Assembly: GCA_020636535.1 (NCBI GenBank)
Contig: JACJXT010000013.1
Coordinates: 62,001-126,000 of the forward strand
Origin: Chitinophagales bacterium
GTDB lineage: Bacteria > Bacteroidota > Bacteroidia > Chitinophagales > JADIYW01
DNA length: 64,000 bases
Reading direction: 5' to 3'
Shown: positions 1 through 8,748 of the stretch, piece after piece
Layout: each line of letters opens with the position of its first letter
Numbering within the stretch: position 1 is the stretch's first letter
The notes under the pieces: generated by a model
Told to the model about the DNA's origin: nothing
Database searches by the model: none
The model's input: the letters and a program-made list of their open reading frames with translations, nothing else
Position numbers and translations under genes: made by a program

Positions 1-228
1 AACAGAAATAGCAGTATCTGTTTCACTTAAATCTAATTGGCTAATTACTTCAAATGTATCTTTCATTTGTGGAATAGCTTTCTCCGACACAAAGCTACCA
101 GCATCTAATGTATCAAAACCTACTTTTAGCAACTGATTGAGATAAGCTATTTTTTCTTTTGTAGGAATAAATTGAGTAATTCCTTGCATAGCATCTCTAG
201 GGCATTCTACGATTTTTACTTGTTTCAT
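1..228 (-). CDS. Hydroxymethylglutaryl-CoA lyase, N-terminal part (cut by window edge)
   Basis: This gene runs off the left edge; only its first 76 codons are visible, starting at the ATG at 226-228. The N-terminus reads VKIVECPRDAMQGI, followed by FIPTKEKIAYLNQLLKVGFD and GSFVSEKAIPQM. These match the start of the HMG-CoA lyase (HMGL-like TIM barrel) family, including the ECPRDA segment at the first strand. The enzyme cleaves HMG-CoA to acetyl-CoA and acetoacetate in leucine or ketone-body catabolism. The family is certain enough, but the exact substrate cannot be fixed from this fragment. A terminator separates it from the metalloprotease gene upstream, so it probably has its own promoter. 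Confidence 0.85.
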   Translation of the reverse strand, partial: MKQVKIVECPRDAMQGITQFIPTKEKIAYLNQLLKVGFDTLDAGSFVSEKAIPQMKDTFEVISQLDLSETDTAISV

Positions 229-240
229 AATTACAAAATT

Positions 241-275
241 AATAAAAAAGGGATAGTACTAAACACTATCCCTTT
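241..275 (-). terminator. Rho-independent terminator of the M36 protease gene
   Basis: An 11-bp perfect stem (AAAGGGATAGT / ACTATCCCTTT, 247-275) with a 7-nt loop is followed on the minus strand by a run of T. It lies between the stop of the protease gene (297) and the start of the HMG-CoA lyase gene (228). Confidence 0.85.
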
Positions 276-296
276 CAAATTTATATGCTGTTTGAA

Positions 297-3200
297 TTAT
301 TGCACTACTATTGTATGCGTTGCAACACCTTCATCATTTGACAACTTAATAAAGTATGTACCTTTTGCAATATTGGATAAACTAATATGCTTATGATTTT
401 TACCCGCTTGTAATTGAATTGGTTCTGATAAAAATACTTGACCAATACTATTATATACTTCCAACTGATATTTAGTCGATTTTTCAACGGTTAAATACAT
501 ATCAAAAATACCATTATTTGGATTTGGCATAATAGCAAATTCAACTGCTAATTTATTATTGATGATTGGTGTATTATTAATAGCCACTGAATTAGAAAAT
601 ACAGATTCACAAGTTCCATCTGAAATTTTTACTGTAAATATTCCAACTGTATCTACTGGAAGACTAGTAGTTGATGTTGAAGTATAATAAATGTCATTTA
701 AATACCAATTGTAATTTGAACCAGTTGCGCCACTTATAAATATAGTATCATTTGTGACATTTGCAGTTATAGTTCCAGCACTTGGTAATGCATTTACTGT
801 AACAGTAGCTGTAGCAGTACCACTACATTTATTAGTAGTACCTGTAACTACATAAGCAGTACTTGTATTCGGATTAACAGAAATGGTATTTCCTGTTTCA
901 GAAGTATTCCAAGTGTATGTTGTAGCACCACTTGCAGTTAATGTTGTAGATTGACCAGCACAAATAAAAGGACTATTAACTGTTACAGTTGGAATTGTAG
1001 TATTTACTGAAACAGTAATTGTAGTATCGCCAACTAAAGTAGGACAACCAGTTAGAGAGCCACTTACAGTATAAACTGAATCTGCTGTTGGTGAAACTGT
1101 AATTGAGTTAGTTGTTTCACCAGTACTCCATGTATAGTTATTAGCACCAGAAGCTGTAAGTGTGATACTTTGACCAACACAAATTAAGTTACCACTTTCG
1201 TTACTCGTAGTAGTAATAGTAGGTGCAGTTGTAGTTACAGTAACTGTAGCTGTAACAGAATCAGAAGGACAACCATCTGTAGAACCTGCCACTTTATAAC
1301 TTGTAGTACTTGTTGGTGATACGGAAATTGAAGTTGTAGCTGCACCAGTTGACCAATTATAAGTTGATGCACCACTTGCAGTTAAAGTAACAGATTGACC
1401 ACTACATATAGTAGCATTATTAACACTTACTACTGGTTTTGCTTTAACTGTTACAATTACTGAATCTATATTAGTACAACCATTAGTAGTACCAGTTACA
1501 AAATATGTAGTTGTTGCACTTGGTTGAACATTTTCGGAGTTTGTAGTACCTCCACTAGTCCATAAATAACTAACTGCTCCACTAGCTGTTAATGTAGTTG
1601 ATTCTCCTTGACAAATAGCAACATCTGCACTAGCAAGTACAGCTGGCTTTGCATTAATAGTTATAAAAGCAGACTTTACAATAGAATCTGCATCTGAACT
1701 ATTAGTAACTACTAATTTAACATTATATGTACCAGCACTTGCATAAGCATGCGTTGGATTGCTAGATGATGAAGTTGTACCGTCACCAAATGTCCACAAC
1801 CAATTAGTAGGCGATCCAACTGTAGAATCTGAGAATGAAATAGCTTCACCTACACAAGCTATTAATTTACTGGCACCAAAATTAGCAGTTAAATCTAAAT
1901 TACAAGCAGCTGGTAAGTCGAATGCTGCGGTTTGATCAGTATAACTAGAGCTACTACCTTGCAAAGCACTAGCACCCATACCTCTTCTAGCAAATGCTTG
2001 CCATATAAAACACTCATTTGCTTTACCGTATAAAATTGAGTCGGCCGCAAGAATTGCATTTCTACCATCAATAAAACCAGGTCTACAAGGTTGTAATTTC
2101 AATCCTTCTATAACCAATTTTATAGCAATATTATTTCCACCATTACCATTATACAGGTCATTATCATAACCATATTGATCTACTAAATTCCAATATAAAT
2201 CCCATAATGTCGATGCCCAAATTTCTCCAATAGTATGTACTGGAGTAGCACCATCAGAATAAGGTTCAATACTAGCTAAATCTGCATATGTCCATGGATC
2301 AATAGACATATCATAAGAGTAAGGATAAGTTCTAATTCCTTCGCCATTAGCTTCTAAGCCACTAGCAAAGTTTCCAATACCTCTTGCTGTATATTTATTA
2401 TCAGAAGGATTTTTAGTTAAAGCCAAAGCAAAGAAATCACTCCATCCTTCACCCATTTGTTCTGCATTATTTAGACAAGTATTAGAACTAGCCCCGCCTG
2501 TCAATCTTGTAGAAATACCATGACCATACTCGTGAGCAATAATACCATTATCTAAACTCCCATCTAAATCTAAACAATTATTACTGGATTCTCTAACCAA
2601 AGTTACTGTTGCTGTTGCTAAATTATCTCTAAGTTTTTGTCCTTCAGCATAAGTTACAAAAACTGCAGGAATTGTAACACTCCCAGCATTAGTTCCACCA
2701 GACATACCAATTAAAGAATCACCAGCTGTTTGTCTGTTAATTATAATGGCACCAATTGCACCTGCTAACTGAACAGCATAAACTTTTGCAGAGAAATCAC
2801 AGCCACCTCTATCTATTAAAGCTATCTTTCCACTTATTTCTGATGAATTATTTACTGCTCCACATACATAAGAAGCTGGATAAGTTAAATCGGCGGTTGT
2901 AGCATTAGCAACAGCACCTGTTATATTATAAGAGCAAGGACCCCAATCTGATTGAGAACCATGAGGAATATCTCCTGCTATTGTAGATGGTGTATTATAT
3001 GTTAATGTTGAAGGCGGTGTACCATTCCACATATACATTTGCATTCTAGATCTGTTAAAAGGAAAGTTTACTCCATCTGGAGAAGTATAGAAGTTAGCAT
3101 TATCCATATTAGGTTCAGTTAAACTATAACCATCTTGGGCTTCAGCATAAACAAAATCATTCCCAAGTCCACCTTTACCATAATTATTTGATTGAAAATT

Positions 3201-4295
3201 ACCAGCAGCTTCTGTAAAACCATATTGATAGAAAACATCATGCATGATATTATTCATATAAAATAAGTTAGTAACTGCTGCTTTTTGATTATCTCCACTA
3301 TTCATTGCTGCATTAAAATTTAATGAGTAATTAAAAGTTAGCGTTGCACCTCCATCTGGAGATGAATTTGCGTCTGGACTATCATTATCATCAGCATCAA
3401 CATAGGCATAAGCGTTGTTTCCTCGTGTAATAGTATATTCTGCTCCAGTTGCTCCGTTGGTATCGTGCCAACCATATGGTGAAGCAGTTGCATTATCTGG
3501 ATTAGAGATTAAAACTCTTGGTCCGTATGTTGGTGACTCTGTTGTATATGGAAATACATTATAAGCACCTGCATTTGGATTGGCTACTGATTGTGTAGCA
3601 TTGTTTGAGTTAATTACTTTGTAAGTATGTGAATGGTTACTGTGATTATCCTCTGCACTTTTAAATGATCCTTTGGGGAAAGAGCAATGAACCACTTGAT
3701 CAATTTTTTCTACTATTTTTCCATTAGAAGCATCAATGAGAATATTCCATACATTATTATGATCATCACTAAACACATTTACTTTCCATGCTTTTACTAG
3801 TGATTTATTAGCATCATCGAAATAATAAATTTGTTCTGTATAAACAGGATACTTTGATAAGTTTTCAACTGGTTGATACTCTAAATTTTTCTTTACTGTC
3901 TTAATTTCTCCAATGTTCTTTTTATCAAGTGCTTTTGCTGAATATTGAATGGCACTTTTTGCAGTAACAACATCACTTTTAACTTGAGTAGCTTGAGTAG
4001 CTAAATCATTTACTTGGCTTGGTGTTGAATAGACTATTTTTCCATCTTTCATGTGAACACTTAGCTGACTATTATACAACTTTATACCATTATAAGTTTG
4101 ACTGTAATAGTAGTGTGTTATACCAGTACTCTCATCAGTGAAACTACTTTCTAATACTAGATTGTCTATATCTTTATCTGATATATTTAAAACAGCTTTA
4201 TTTTGTTTTAGTGTAGCAACTATATTTGTACTTTCTTTAGAAAAAGTAACTCCTACTAATAAAACTAAAATGATAGGTAAAATTCTTTTGATCAT
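297..4295 (-). CDS. Secreted M36 (fungalysin-type) zinc metalloprotease with PA, PKD, Ig-like repeats and T9SS sorting domain
   Basis: This 1332-residue secreted protease begins with a signal peptide (about 1-19), then an FTP/PepSY-like propeptide (about 30-220). The M36 catalytic domain has HEYGH at 588-592; EGWSDFF further on supplies the likely third zinc ligand. A PA domain (about 475-560, GGCDFSAKV) is inserted before the active site, as is common in this family. Then come a PKD domain (about 805-882, WTFGDGT), four tandem Ig-like repeats (about 884-1169), one more divergent Ig-like stretch, and a T9SS type A sorting domain over the last 80 residues (MPNPNNGIFD, GTYFIKL). Export by the Por secretion system and surface anchoring or release are inferred. 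It stands alone, with its own terminator. Confidence 0.93.
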   Translation of the reverse strand: MIKRILPIILVLLVGVTFSKESTNIVATLKQNKAVLNISDKDIDNLVLESSFTDESTGITHYYYSQTYNGIKLYNSQLSVHMKDGKIVYSTPSQVNDLATQATQVKSDVVTAKSAIQYSAKALDKKNIGEIKTVKKNLEYQPVENLSKYPVYTEQIYYFDDANKSLVKAWKVNVFSDDHNNVWNILIDASNGKIVEKIDQVVHCSFPKGSFKSAEDNHSNHSHTYKVINSNNATQSVANPNAGAYNVFPYTTESPTYGPRVLISNPDNATASPYGWHDTNGATGAEYTITRGNNAYAYVDADDNDSPDANSSPDGGATLTFNYSLNFNAAMNSGDNQKAAVTNLFYMNNIMHDVFYQYGFTEAAGNFQSNNYGKGGLGNDFVYAEAQDGYSLTEPNMDNANFYTSPDGVNFPFNRSRMQMYMWNGTPPSTLTYNTPSTIAGDIPHGSQSDWGPCSYNITGAVANATTADLTYPASYVCGAVNNSSEISGKIALIDRGGCDFSAKVYAVQLAGAIGAIIINRQTAGDSLIGMSGGTNAGSVTIPAVFVTYAEGQKLRDNLATATVTLVRESSNNCLDLDGSLDNGIIAHEYGHGISTRLTGGASSNTCLNNAEQMGEGWSDFFALALTKNPSDNKYTARGIGNFASGLEANGEGIRTYPYSYDMSIDPWTYADLASIEPYSDGATPVHTIGEIWASTLWDLYWNLVDQYGYDNDLYNGNGGNNIAIKLVIEGLKLQPCRPGFIDGRNAILAADSILYGKANECFIWQAFARRGMGASALQGSSSSYTDQTAAFDLPAACNLDLTANFGASKLIACVGEAISFSDSTVGSPTNWLWTFGDGTTSSSSNPTHAYASAGTYNVKLVVTNSSDADSIVKSAFITINAKPAVLASADVAICQGESTTLTASGAVSYLWTSGGTTNSENVQPSATTTYFVTGTTNGCTNIDSVIVTVKAKPVVSVNNATICSGQSVTLTASGASTYNWSTGAATTSISVSPTSTTSYKVAGSTDGCPSDSVTATVTVTTTAPTITTTSNESGNLICVGQSITLTASGANNYTWSTGETTNSITVSPTADSVYTVSGSLTGCPTLVGDTTITVSVNTTIPTVTVNSPFICAGQSTTLTASGATTYTWNTSETGNTISVNPNTSTAYVVTGTTNKCSGTATATVTVNALPSAGTITANVTNDTIFISGATGSNYNWYLNDIYYTSTSTTSLPVDTVGIFTVKISDGTCESVFSNSVAINNTPIINNKLAVEFAIMPNPNNGIFDMYLTVEKSTKYQLEVYNSIGQVFLSEPIQLQAGKNHKHISLSNIAKGTYFIKLSNDEGVATHTIVVQ
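789..1645 (-). repeat. Four tandem Ig-like repeats inside the protease gene
   Basis: Four copies of a module of about 70 residues, each with IC.G.S.TLTASGA, then Y.W.T, then S..Y.V.GTT..C. They lie between the PKD domain and the sorting domain. Repeats of this kind occur in many large T9SS cargo proteins and probably form a stalk. Confidence 0.8.
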
Positions 4296-4336
4296 ATATT
4301 ATAATTTACTTGTTAAAAATAGTGAAAAAAGCTCAA

Positions 4337-7117
4337 TTATAGTACTATATTAACAATTTTATTAGGTACTACAATTACTTTTTTTGGTGTTTTGTTTTCG
4401 ATGTATTTTAAAACTTGCTCATCGTTTAGTGCTAATTTTTCAACTTCTTCTTTGCTTGCATTGGCATCTACTTGTATATTTGCTCTTAGTTTTCCGTTGA
4501 TTTGCACTGGATAAGTAATGGTGTTTTCTACTAAATATGATTCATCACATATAGGAAAAGTAGCATTGACAATACTTTCTTGATGTCCGATTTTATGCCA
4601 CAGTGTTTCTGTAATGTGTGGTGCAAATGGCGACATTAGCTTTAACAACAACTCTAATGCTTCTTGATTGGCTTGTTTGATTTTTCCGTAATCATTTACT
4701 GCAATCATAAAGCTAGAAATACAAGTATTGAATGACAGTCGTTCTATATCTTCTGTTATTTTTTTAATACACTTGTGTACAATTTTTAATTCTTCTTCGC
4801 TTGCTTTATTCGTAGTATATTTTTGATTGCCTTCATCATCAAAAAACAAACGCCAGAATTTTCTTAAGAAATTATACACACCAGAAATTCCATTAGTATC
4901 CCAAGGTTTTGAAGCATCTATTGGACCTAAAAACATTTCATACATTCTAAAAGTATCTGCTCCGTATTCGTTAATAATATCATCTGGATTGACTACATTA
5001 AGTAATGACTTGCTCATTTTTTCTACTTGTGCTTGTAGTGTCAAAAATTGTTCACCATCTTTTTCTTCCCAATTGACATCTTTATTCAAATCTATATTTT
5101 CAAAACGATTGTCTTTAGTTTGTAGTTCTTCAAAATTAGCTTTAGAAATTTTATCGTTTTGTGTTAATTCAATTGGAATATGTAAACCAGCAGCTAATCC
5201 ATTAATCTGACCATCTTTGGTTAGCAAACTTCTACCTTGTATCATTCCTTGATTGACCATTTTTTGAAATGGCTCCTGTGTTGGCACTATACCTAAATCG
5301 TACAAGAACTTATGCCAAAATCTACTGTACAATAAATGACCGACTGCATGTTCATTTCCTCCTACATAAAAATCTACCGATTGCCAATAATTTAAGCTCT
5401 CTTTACTAGCAATAGCATTGTTGTTGTGTGCATCCATATAGCGTAAGAAATACCAAGAACTTCCAGCATAACCAGGCATAGTATCGGTTTCCATTCTCGT
5501 ATTTTCTCCGAATTGATGTACCCATTTTGTAGCATTTGCCAAAGGACTTTCTCCAGTGCCTGTTGGTTTATAAGAACTTACTTCTGGCAATTCTACTGGT
5601 AATTTATCAACTGTATGAATCAGTCCATTTTCATCGTAGTAAATAGGAAAAGGTTCTCCCCAATATCTTTGACGAGAATAACCTGCATCTCGCATTTTAA
5701 ACTGAATTTTACCTTTGCCTAAACCCAATGCTTCTAGTTTTGCAATTAGCAAATCTGTAGCAGCTTGATAATCCATTCCATTAATAAAATCAGAATTGAT
5801 GTATTTTCCTTCTTTAGTAGCATCAGCTTCTACTTCTAAATTTTGCTGTGCATCTAAAATTGGAATAATTGGCAAATTGTATTTTTTAGCAAACAAAAAA
5901 TCTCTTTGATCGCCACTTGGAACAGCCATAACAGCACCAGTTCCATAAGAAGCCAAAACATAATCTGCAATATATACAGGAATTTTTTCTTGCGTAAAAG
6001 GATGTAACACAAAAGCACCAGTAAACTGTCCGTTCGATTCTTTAACCTCTGCTTGTCGTTCTATATCTGATTTTTTACTTGTATTTAAAATATAAGTTTC
6101 TACTTCATTTTTATATTCGTTGGTAGTGATTTTTTGTACTAACTCATGTTCTGGTGCAATTACCAAAAATGAAACGCCAAAAATGGTATCTACTCTTGTA
6201 GTAAAGACTTCTATGTTTCCGTCGTGATTTTGTAGTGGAAACTTAACCGAAGCTCCTTTAGATTTACCAATCCAGTTGCGTTGCATTTCTTTCATGGCGT
6301 GACTCCAATCAAGTGTATCTAAACCTTGTAACAATCTATCTGCATAAGCTGTAATTCGTAGAAACCATTGTGTCATTTTCTGACGAATAACTGGAAATCC
6401 ACCTCTTTCAGAAACACCATTTACTACTTCATCATTTGCTAAAACAGTTCCTAACTCTGGACACCAATTTACCATAGCTTCTGACTGATATGCCAAACGA
6501 TATTGCATTAAAACTTGTTGTTGTTGCAAAGCATCGTAGTTGTTCCATTCCTCTGCTGTGAAATATAAACTATCATCGCCACAAGCAGCATTGATTGTAG
6601 TATTTCCACTTTGAGTAAATATTGTTTTTAATTCATCAATACTTTTGGCTTTATTCTCATTATTATCATACCAAGCATTGAATAGTTGCAGGAAAATCCA
6701 TTGTGTATGTTTATAGTAACTTGGATCGCAAGTAATGACTTCTCTCGACCAATCGAAAGAAAAACCAATTTTAGCTAATTGTTTTTTGAAAGTCTCGATA
6801 TTTTTTTTCGTAGTAATTGCAGGATGCTGACCTGTTTGAATAGCATATTGCTCTGCTGGCAAACCAAATGCATCGAAACCCATTGGATGCAAAACATTAA
6901 ATCCTTGCATTCTTTTATACCTTGCTTGAATATCAGAAAAAACATAACCTAATGGATGACCAACATGCAAACCAGCTCCACTTGGATATGGAAACATATC
7001 TAACACATAGTATTTAGGTTTGTTGTGATTGATTTCGACTTGATAGACATTTTGAGCGTCCCAAATTTGATTGGCTTGTTTGTCTATTTCTTGAGCATTG
7101 AAAATATTGTTGTTCAT
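4337..7117 (-). CDS. leuS: Leucyl-tRNA synthetase
   Basis: A class Ia aminoacyl-tRNA synthetase of 926 residues that charges tRNA-Leu in the cytoplasm. The HIGH-type motif is HVGH at 51-54 (after YPSGAGL) and the KMSKS motif lies at 700-704. Between them sits the CP1 editing domain, with the threonine-rich FTTRVDTIFG segment. The C-terminal anticodon-binding and Leu-specific domains are complete. The start at 7117 follows a TACCTTTG promoter box (7146-7153) and gives the expected N-terminus. It stands alone, with the M36 protease gene close downstream on the same strand. Confidence 0.98.
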   Translation of the reverse strand: MNNNIFNAQEIDKQANQIWDAQNVYQVEINHNKPKYYVLDMFPYPSGAGLHVGHPLGYVFSDIQARYKRMQGFNVLHPMGFDAFGLPAEQYAIQTGQHPAITTKKNIETFKKQLAKIGFSFDWSREVITCDPSYYKHTQWIFLQLFNAWYDNNENKAKSIDELKTIFTQSGNTTINAACGDDSLYFTAEEWNNYDALQQQQVLMQYRLAYQSEAMVNWCPELGTVLANDEVVNGVSERGGFPVIRQKMTQWFLRITAYADRLLQGLDTLDWSHAMKEMQRNWIGKSKGASVKFPLQNHDGNIEVFTTRVDTIFGVSFLVIAPEHELVQKITTNEYKNEVETYILNTSKKSDIERQAEVKESNGQFTGAFVLHPFTQEKIPVYIADYVLASYGTGAVMAVPSGDQRDFLFAKKYNLPIIPILDAQQNLEVEADATKEGKYINSDFINGMDYQAATDLLIAKLEALGLGKGKIQFKMRDAGYSRQRYWGEPFPIYYDENGLIHTVDKLPVELPEVSSYKPTGTGESPLANATKWVHQFGENTRMETDTMPGYAGSSWYFLRYMDAHNNNAIASKESLNYWQSVDFYVGGNEHAVGHLLYSRFWHKFLYDLGIVPTQEPFQKMVNQGMIQGRSLLTKDGQINGLAAGLHIPIELTQNDKISKANFEELQTKDNRFENIDLNKDVNWEEKDGEQFLTLQAQVEKMSKSLLNVVNPDDIINEYGADTFRMYEMFLGPIDASKPWDTNGISGVYNFLRKFWRLFFDDEGNQKYTTNKASEEELKIVHKCIKKITEDIERLSFNTCISSFMIAVNDYGKIKQANQEALELLLKLMSPFAPHITETLWHKIGHQESIVNATFPICDESYLVENTITYPVQINGKLRANIQVDANASKEEVEKLALNDEQVLKYIENKTPKKVIVVPNKIVNIVL

Positions 7118-7145
7118 GTTGCAATAGCTTTGTTAAAATAAAATG

Positions 7146-7153
7146 CAAAGGTA
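7146..7153 (-). promoter_or_regulatory. Bacteroidota -7 box upstream of leuS
   Basis: TACCTTTG followed by CA on the minus strand, matching the TAnnTTTG consensus of the Bacteroidota housekeeping sigma factor, 28 nt upstream of the leuS start. No clear -33 TTTG at the usual distance. Confidence 0.55.
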
Positions 7154-7255
7154 AGTTAATTGTAGCAACTATGAATAAATATACAGTTTATGGTTTTGTT
7201 AGAATGTTTTGTAGTGGTGAGTGTGGAGTAATGAGTAGTGATATTTTAGTTATAA

Positions 7256-7903
7256 TTATTTAAATATTAATTTCTCAATAGTATCGTAGTAATTAAAATA
7301 GAGAATTGTTAAACCAGTTAGATTTACAAATCCGTGTGTTAAAATAGAATACCAAAGATTCTTTTTAAAAGCAAGAAAAATAATTCCAAAAATCAAACCA
7401 ATAATGCCTGTACTAATAACACCACTCCAACCTTGATATAAATGACACAATCCAAATACTGAAGAAGATATGAGTAATGCAATAATATCTGAAATTTGAT
7501 TGTCTTTTATCATCTTAGAGATTCTAGTAATTAGAAAACCACGAAACAAAATTTCCTCTAGTAACCCACCAAGCACAAATCCAATTACAATCCAAATCAG
7601 ATAACTAGTAACACTACTTAAATCTACTGCAGATAAATCTATTTTAGATTCTGTAATATTCTCTATTAATGGATTTAAAACTGTTTCTGCAATTAACTCT
7701 ATTGCTACACCCATTAAAGCACAAGTTATTATTTTAGAAATTATATTTTCAGGTTTTTGTAATCCAATAGTAGCAAATAATTTATTTCGTTTTAAGTAAG
7801 CAATTACTATAACAAATGCAGCAATGACACCATATTGCGGAATAGCAATAATTAAAACTAAAGCTAATATAGTTATAATTAATTCTGCTTTATTTAAATT
7901 CAT
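7256..7903 (-). CDS. CPBP-family intramembrane metalloprotease
   Basis: A very hydrophobic 215-residue protein with about six membrane segments. It carries the motifs of the CPBP (CAAX protease and bacteriocin-processing, Abi) family: EEILFRG near residue 115, FGLCHLY, and a C-terminal HGFVN. In characterised relatives the glutamates and histidines of these motifs form the active site in the membrane. The substrate is unknown; relatives process prenylated proteins or bacteriocins or give immunity. It lies 94 bp downstream of the metallo-beta-lactamase gene on the same strand, with a palindromic repeat between them, so operon membership is doubtful. Confidence 0.85.
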   Translation of the reverse strand: MNLNKAELIITILALVLIIAIPQYGVIAAFVIVIAYLKRNKLFATIGLQKPENIISKIITCALMGVAIELIAETVLNPLIENITESKIDLSAVDLSSVTSYLIWIVIGFVLGGLLEEILFRGFLITRISKMIKDNQISDIIALLISSSVFGLCHLYQGWSGVISTGIIGLIFGIIFLAFKKNLWYSILTHGFVNLTGLTILYFNYYDTIEKLIFK

Positions 7904-7932
7904 ATTATAAAGCTAATAAAAAATAGCAAATA

Positions 7933-7967
7933 TTTCTCGCAGACAACGCAGACATTCGCAGAGAATA
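7933..7967. repeat. Short imperfect palindrome (CGCAGA-type)
   Basis: An intergenic segment that starts TTCTCGCAGA and ends CGCAGAGAA, with three CGCAGA units over 34 bp and ends that can pair. It lies between the beta-lactamase and CPBP genes. Similar CGCAGA-rich spacers occur in many Bacteroidota genomes as far as I recall; the function is unknown. Confidence 0.5.
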
Positions 7968-7997
7968 TAATTATTGTGTACAATTATATATTATAAA

Positions 7998-8744
7998 TTA
8001 TTTCTTAAATAACTCAATGGTATAATCTAGTAGTTTGGTGTTGCCATATTTTCCATGACCTGGAATGACTGTTTTTAAATTTGGATAAGTCGTTTTTATT
8101 TTTTCTACTGTAGCTGACCAATCGTCGACATTGGCATCTCCTAGATAACCTTTGCTAGCATTTAACTCTTTTACTAGACATCCTCCAAATAAAATTTCCT
8201 CTTTTGGAAAATAAGCGACTACATTGTCTTTGGTATGTCCTTCACCAAAAAATGTAACGATTACGGAATCATTGCCTACATTTAATATTATGTGATTTGA
8301 AAATGTATGATTTGGTAATACTGATTCGTTGTTATTTTTAGCAAAATCTATCGTTTTATTATTAGCATAAGCTGCTACGCCATGATTATAAAAGGTTTGT
8401 AAACCTCCTAAACAATCTGTATGAAAATGTGTAGCCACAACTGCTTTAATTTTGCAATGTAGTTTGTTGTTTATCCAAGAAATTAACTCTTCTGAATTTT
8501 CATTATTTGTAGGCGTATCAAAAACTATAGCTTCGTTTTCACTAGTAACTATCATTCCATTACAAGGAACATTGCCAAAACTTTCGGTTTGTAAATAAGT
8601 AGTATGAATGAATACATTTGGTGAAACTTGAGTAATAATTAAATCTTCACTTTTATAAATTGCTTTAGCATGATTTGACGACATTTTTCTGCTACAACTA
8701 GATATTAGTGCTACTATAATTAATAATAATGATATTTTATTCAT
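7998..8744 (-). CDS. Subclass B1-type metallo-beta-lactamase, predicted lipoprotein
   Basis: This 248-residue protein starts with a lipoprotein signal (ALISSC, lipid-accepting Cys 17) and has an MBL fold. All subclass B1 ligands are present: HFHTD gives His106, His108 and Asp110; GEGHTKDN gives His170; GGCLVK gives Cys189; PGHG gives His230. Lys192 and Asn205 sit where B1 enzymes bind the substrate carboxylate. By family it would hydrolyse beta-lactams, including carbapenems, using two zinc ions. Activity on real drugs is not proven by sequence. The sequence looks chromosomal, with base composition like its neighbours and no mobile element alongside. It begins 4 bp after the oxidoreductase gene, suggesting one transcript. 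Confidence 0.88.
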   Translation of the reverse strand: MNKISLLLIIVALISSCSRKMSSNHAKAIYKSEDLIITQVSPNVFIHTTYLQTESFGNVPCNGMIVTSENEAIVFDTPTNNENSEELISWINNKLHCKIKAVVATHFHTDCLGGLQTFYNHGVAAYANNKTIDFAKNNNESVLPNHTFSNHIILNVGNDSVIVTFFGEGHTKDNVVAYFPKEEILFGGCLVKELNASKGYLGDANVDDWSATVEKIKTTYPNLKTVIPGHGKYGNTKLLDYTIELFKK

Positions 8745-8748
8745 TATA

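Noticed and set aside
7998..8744. Glyoxalase II or subclass B3 MBL
   Set aside because: The HFHTD ligands, the Cys in GGCLVK and the GHG near the C-terminus follow subclass B1; B3 and glyoxalases lack that Cys.
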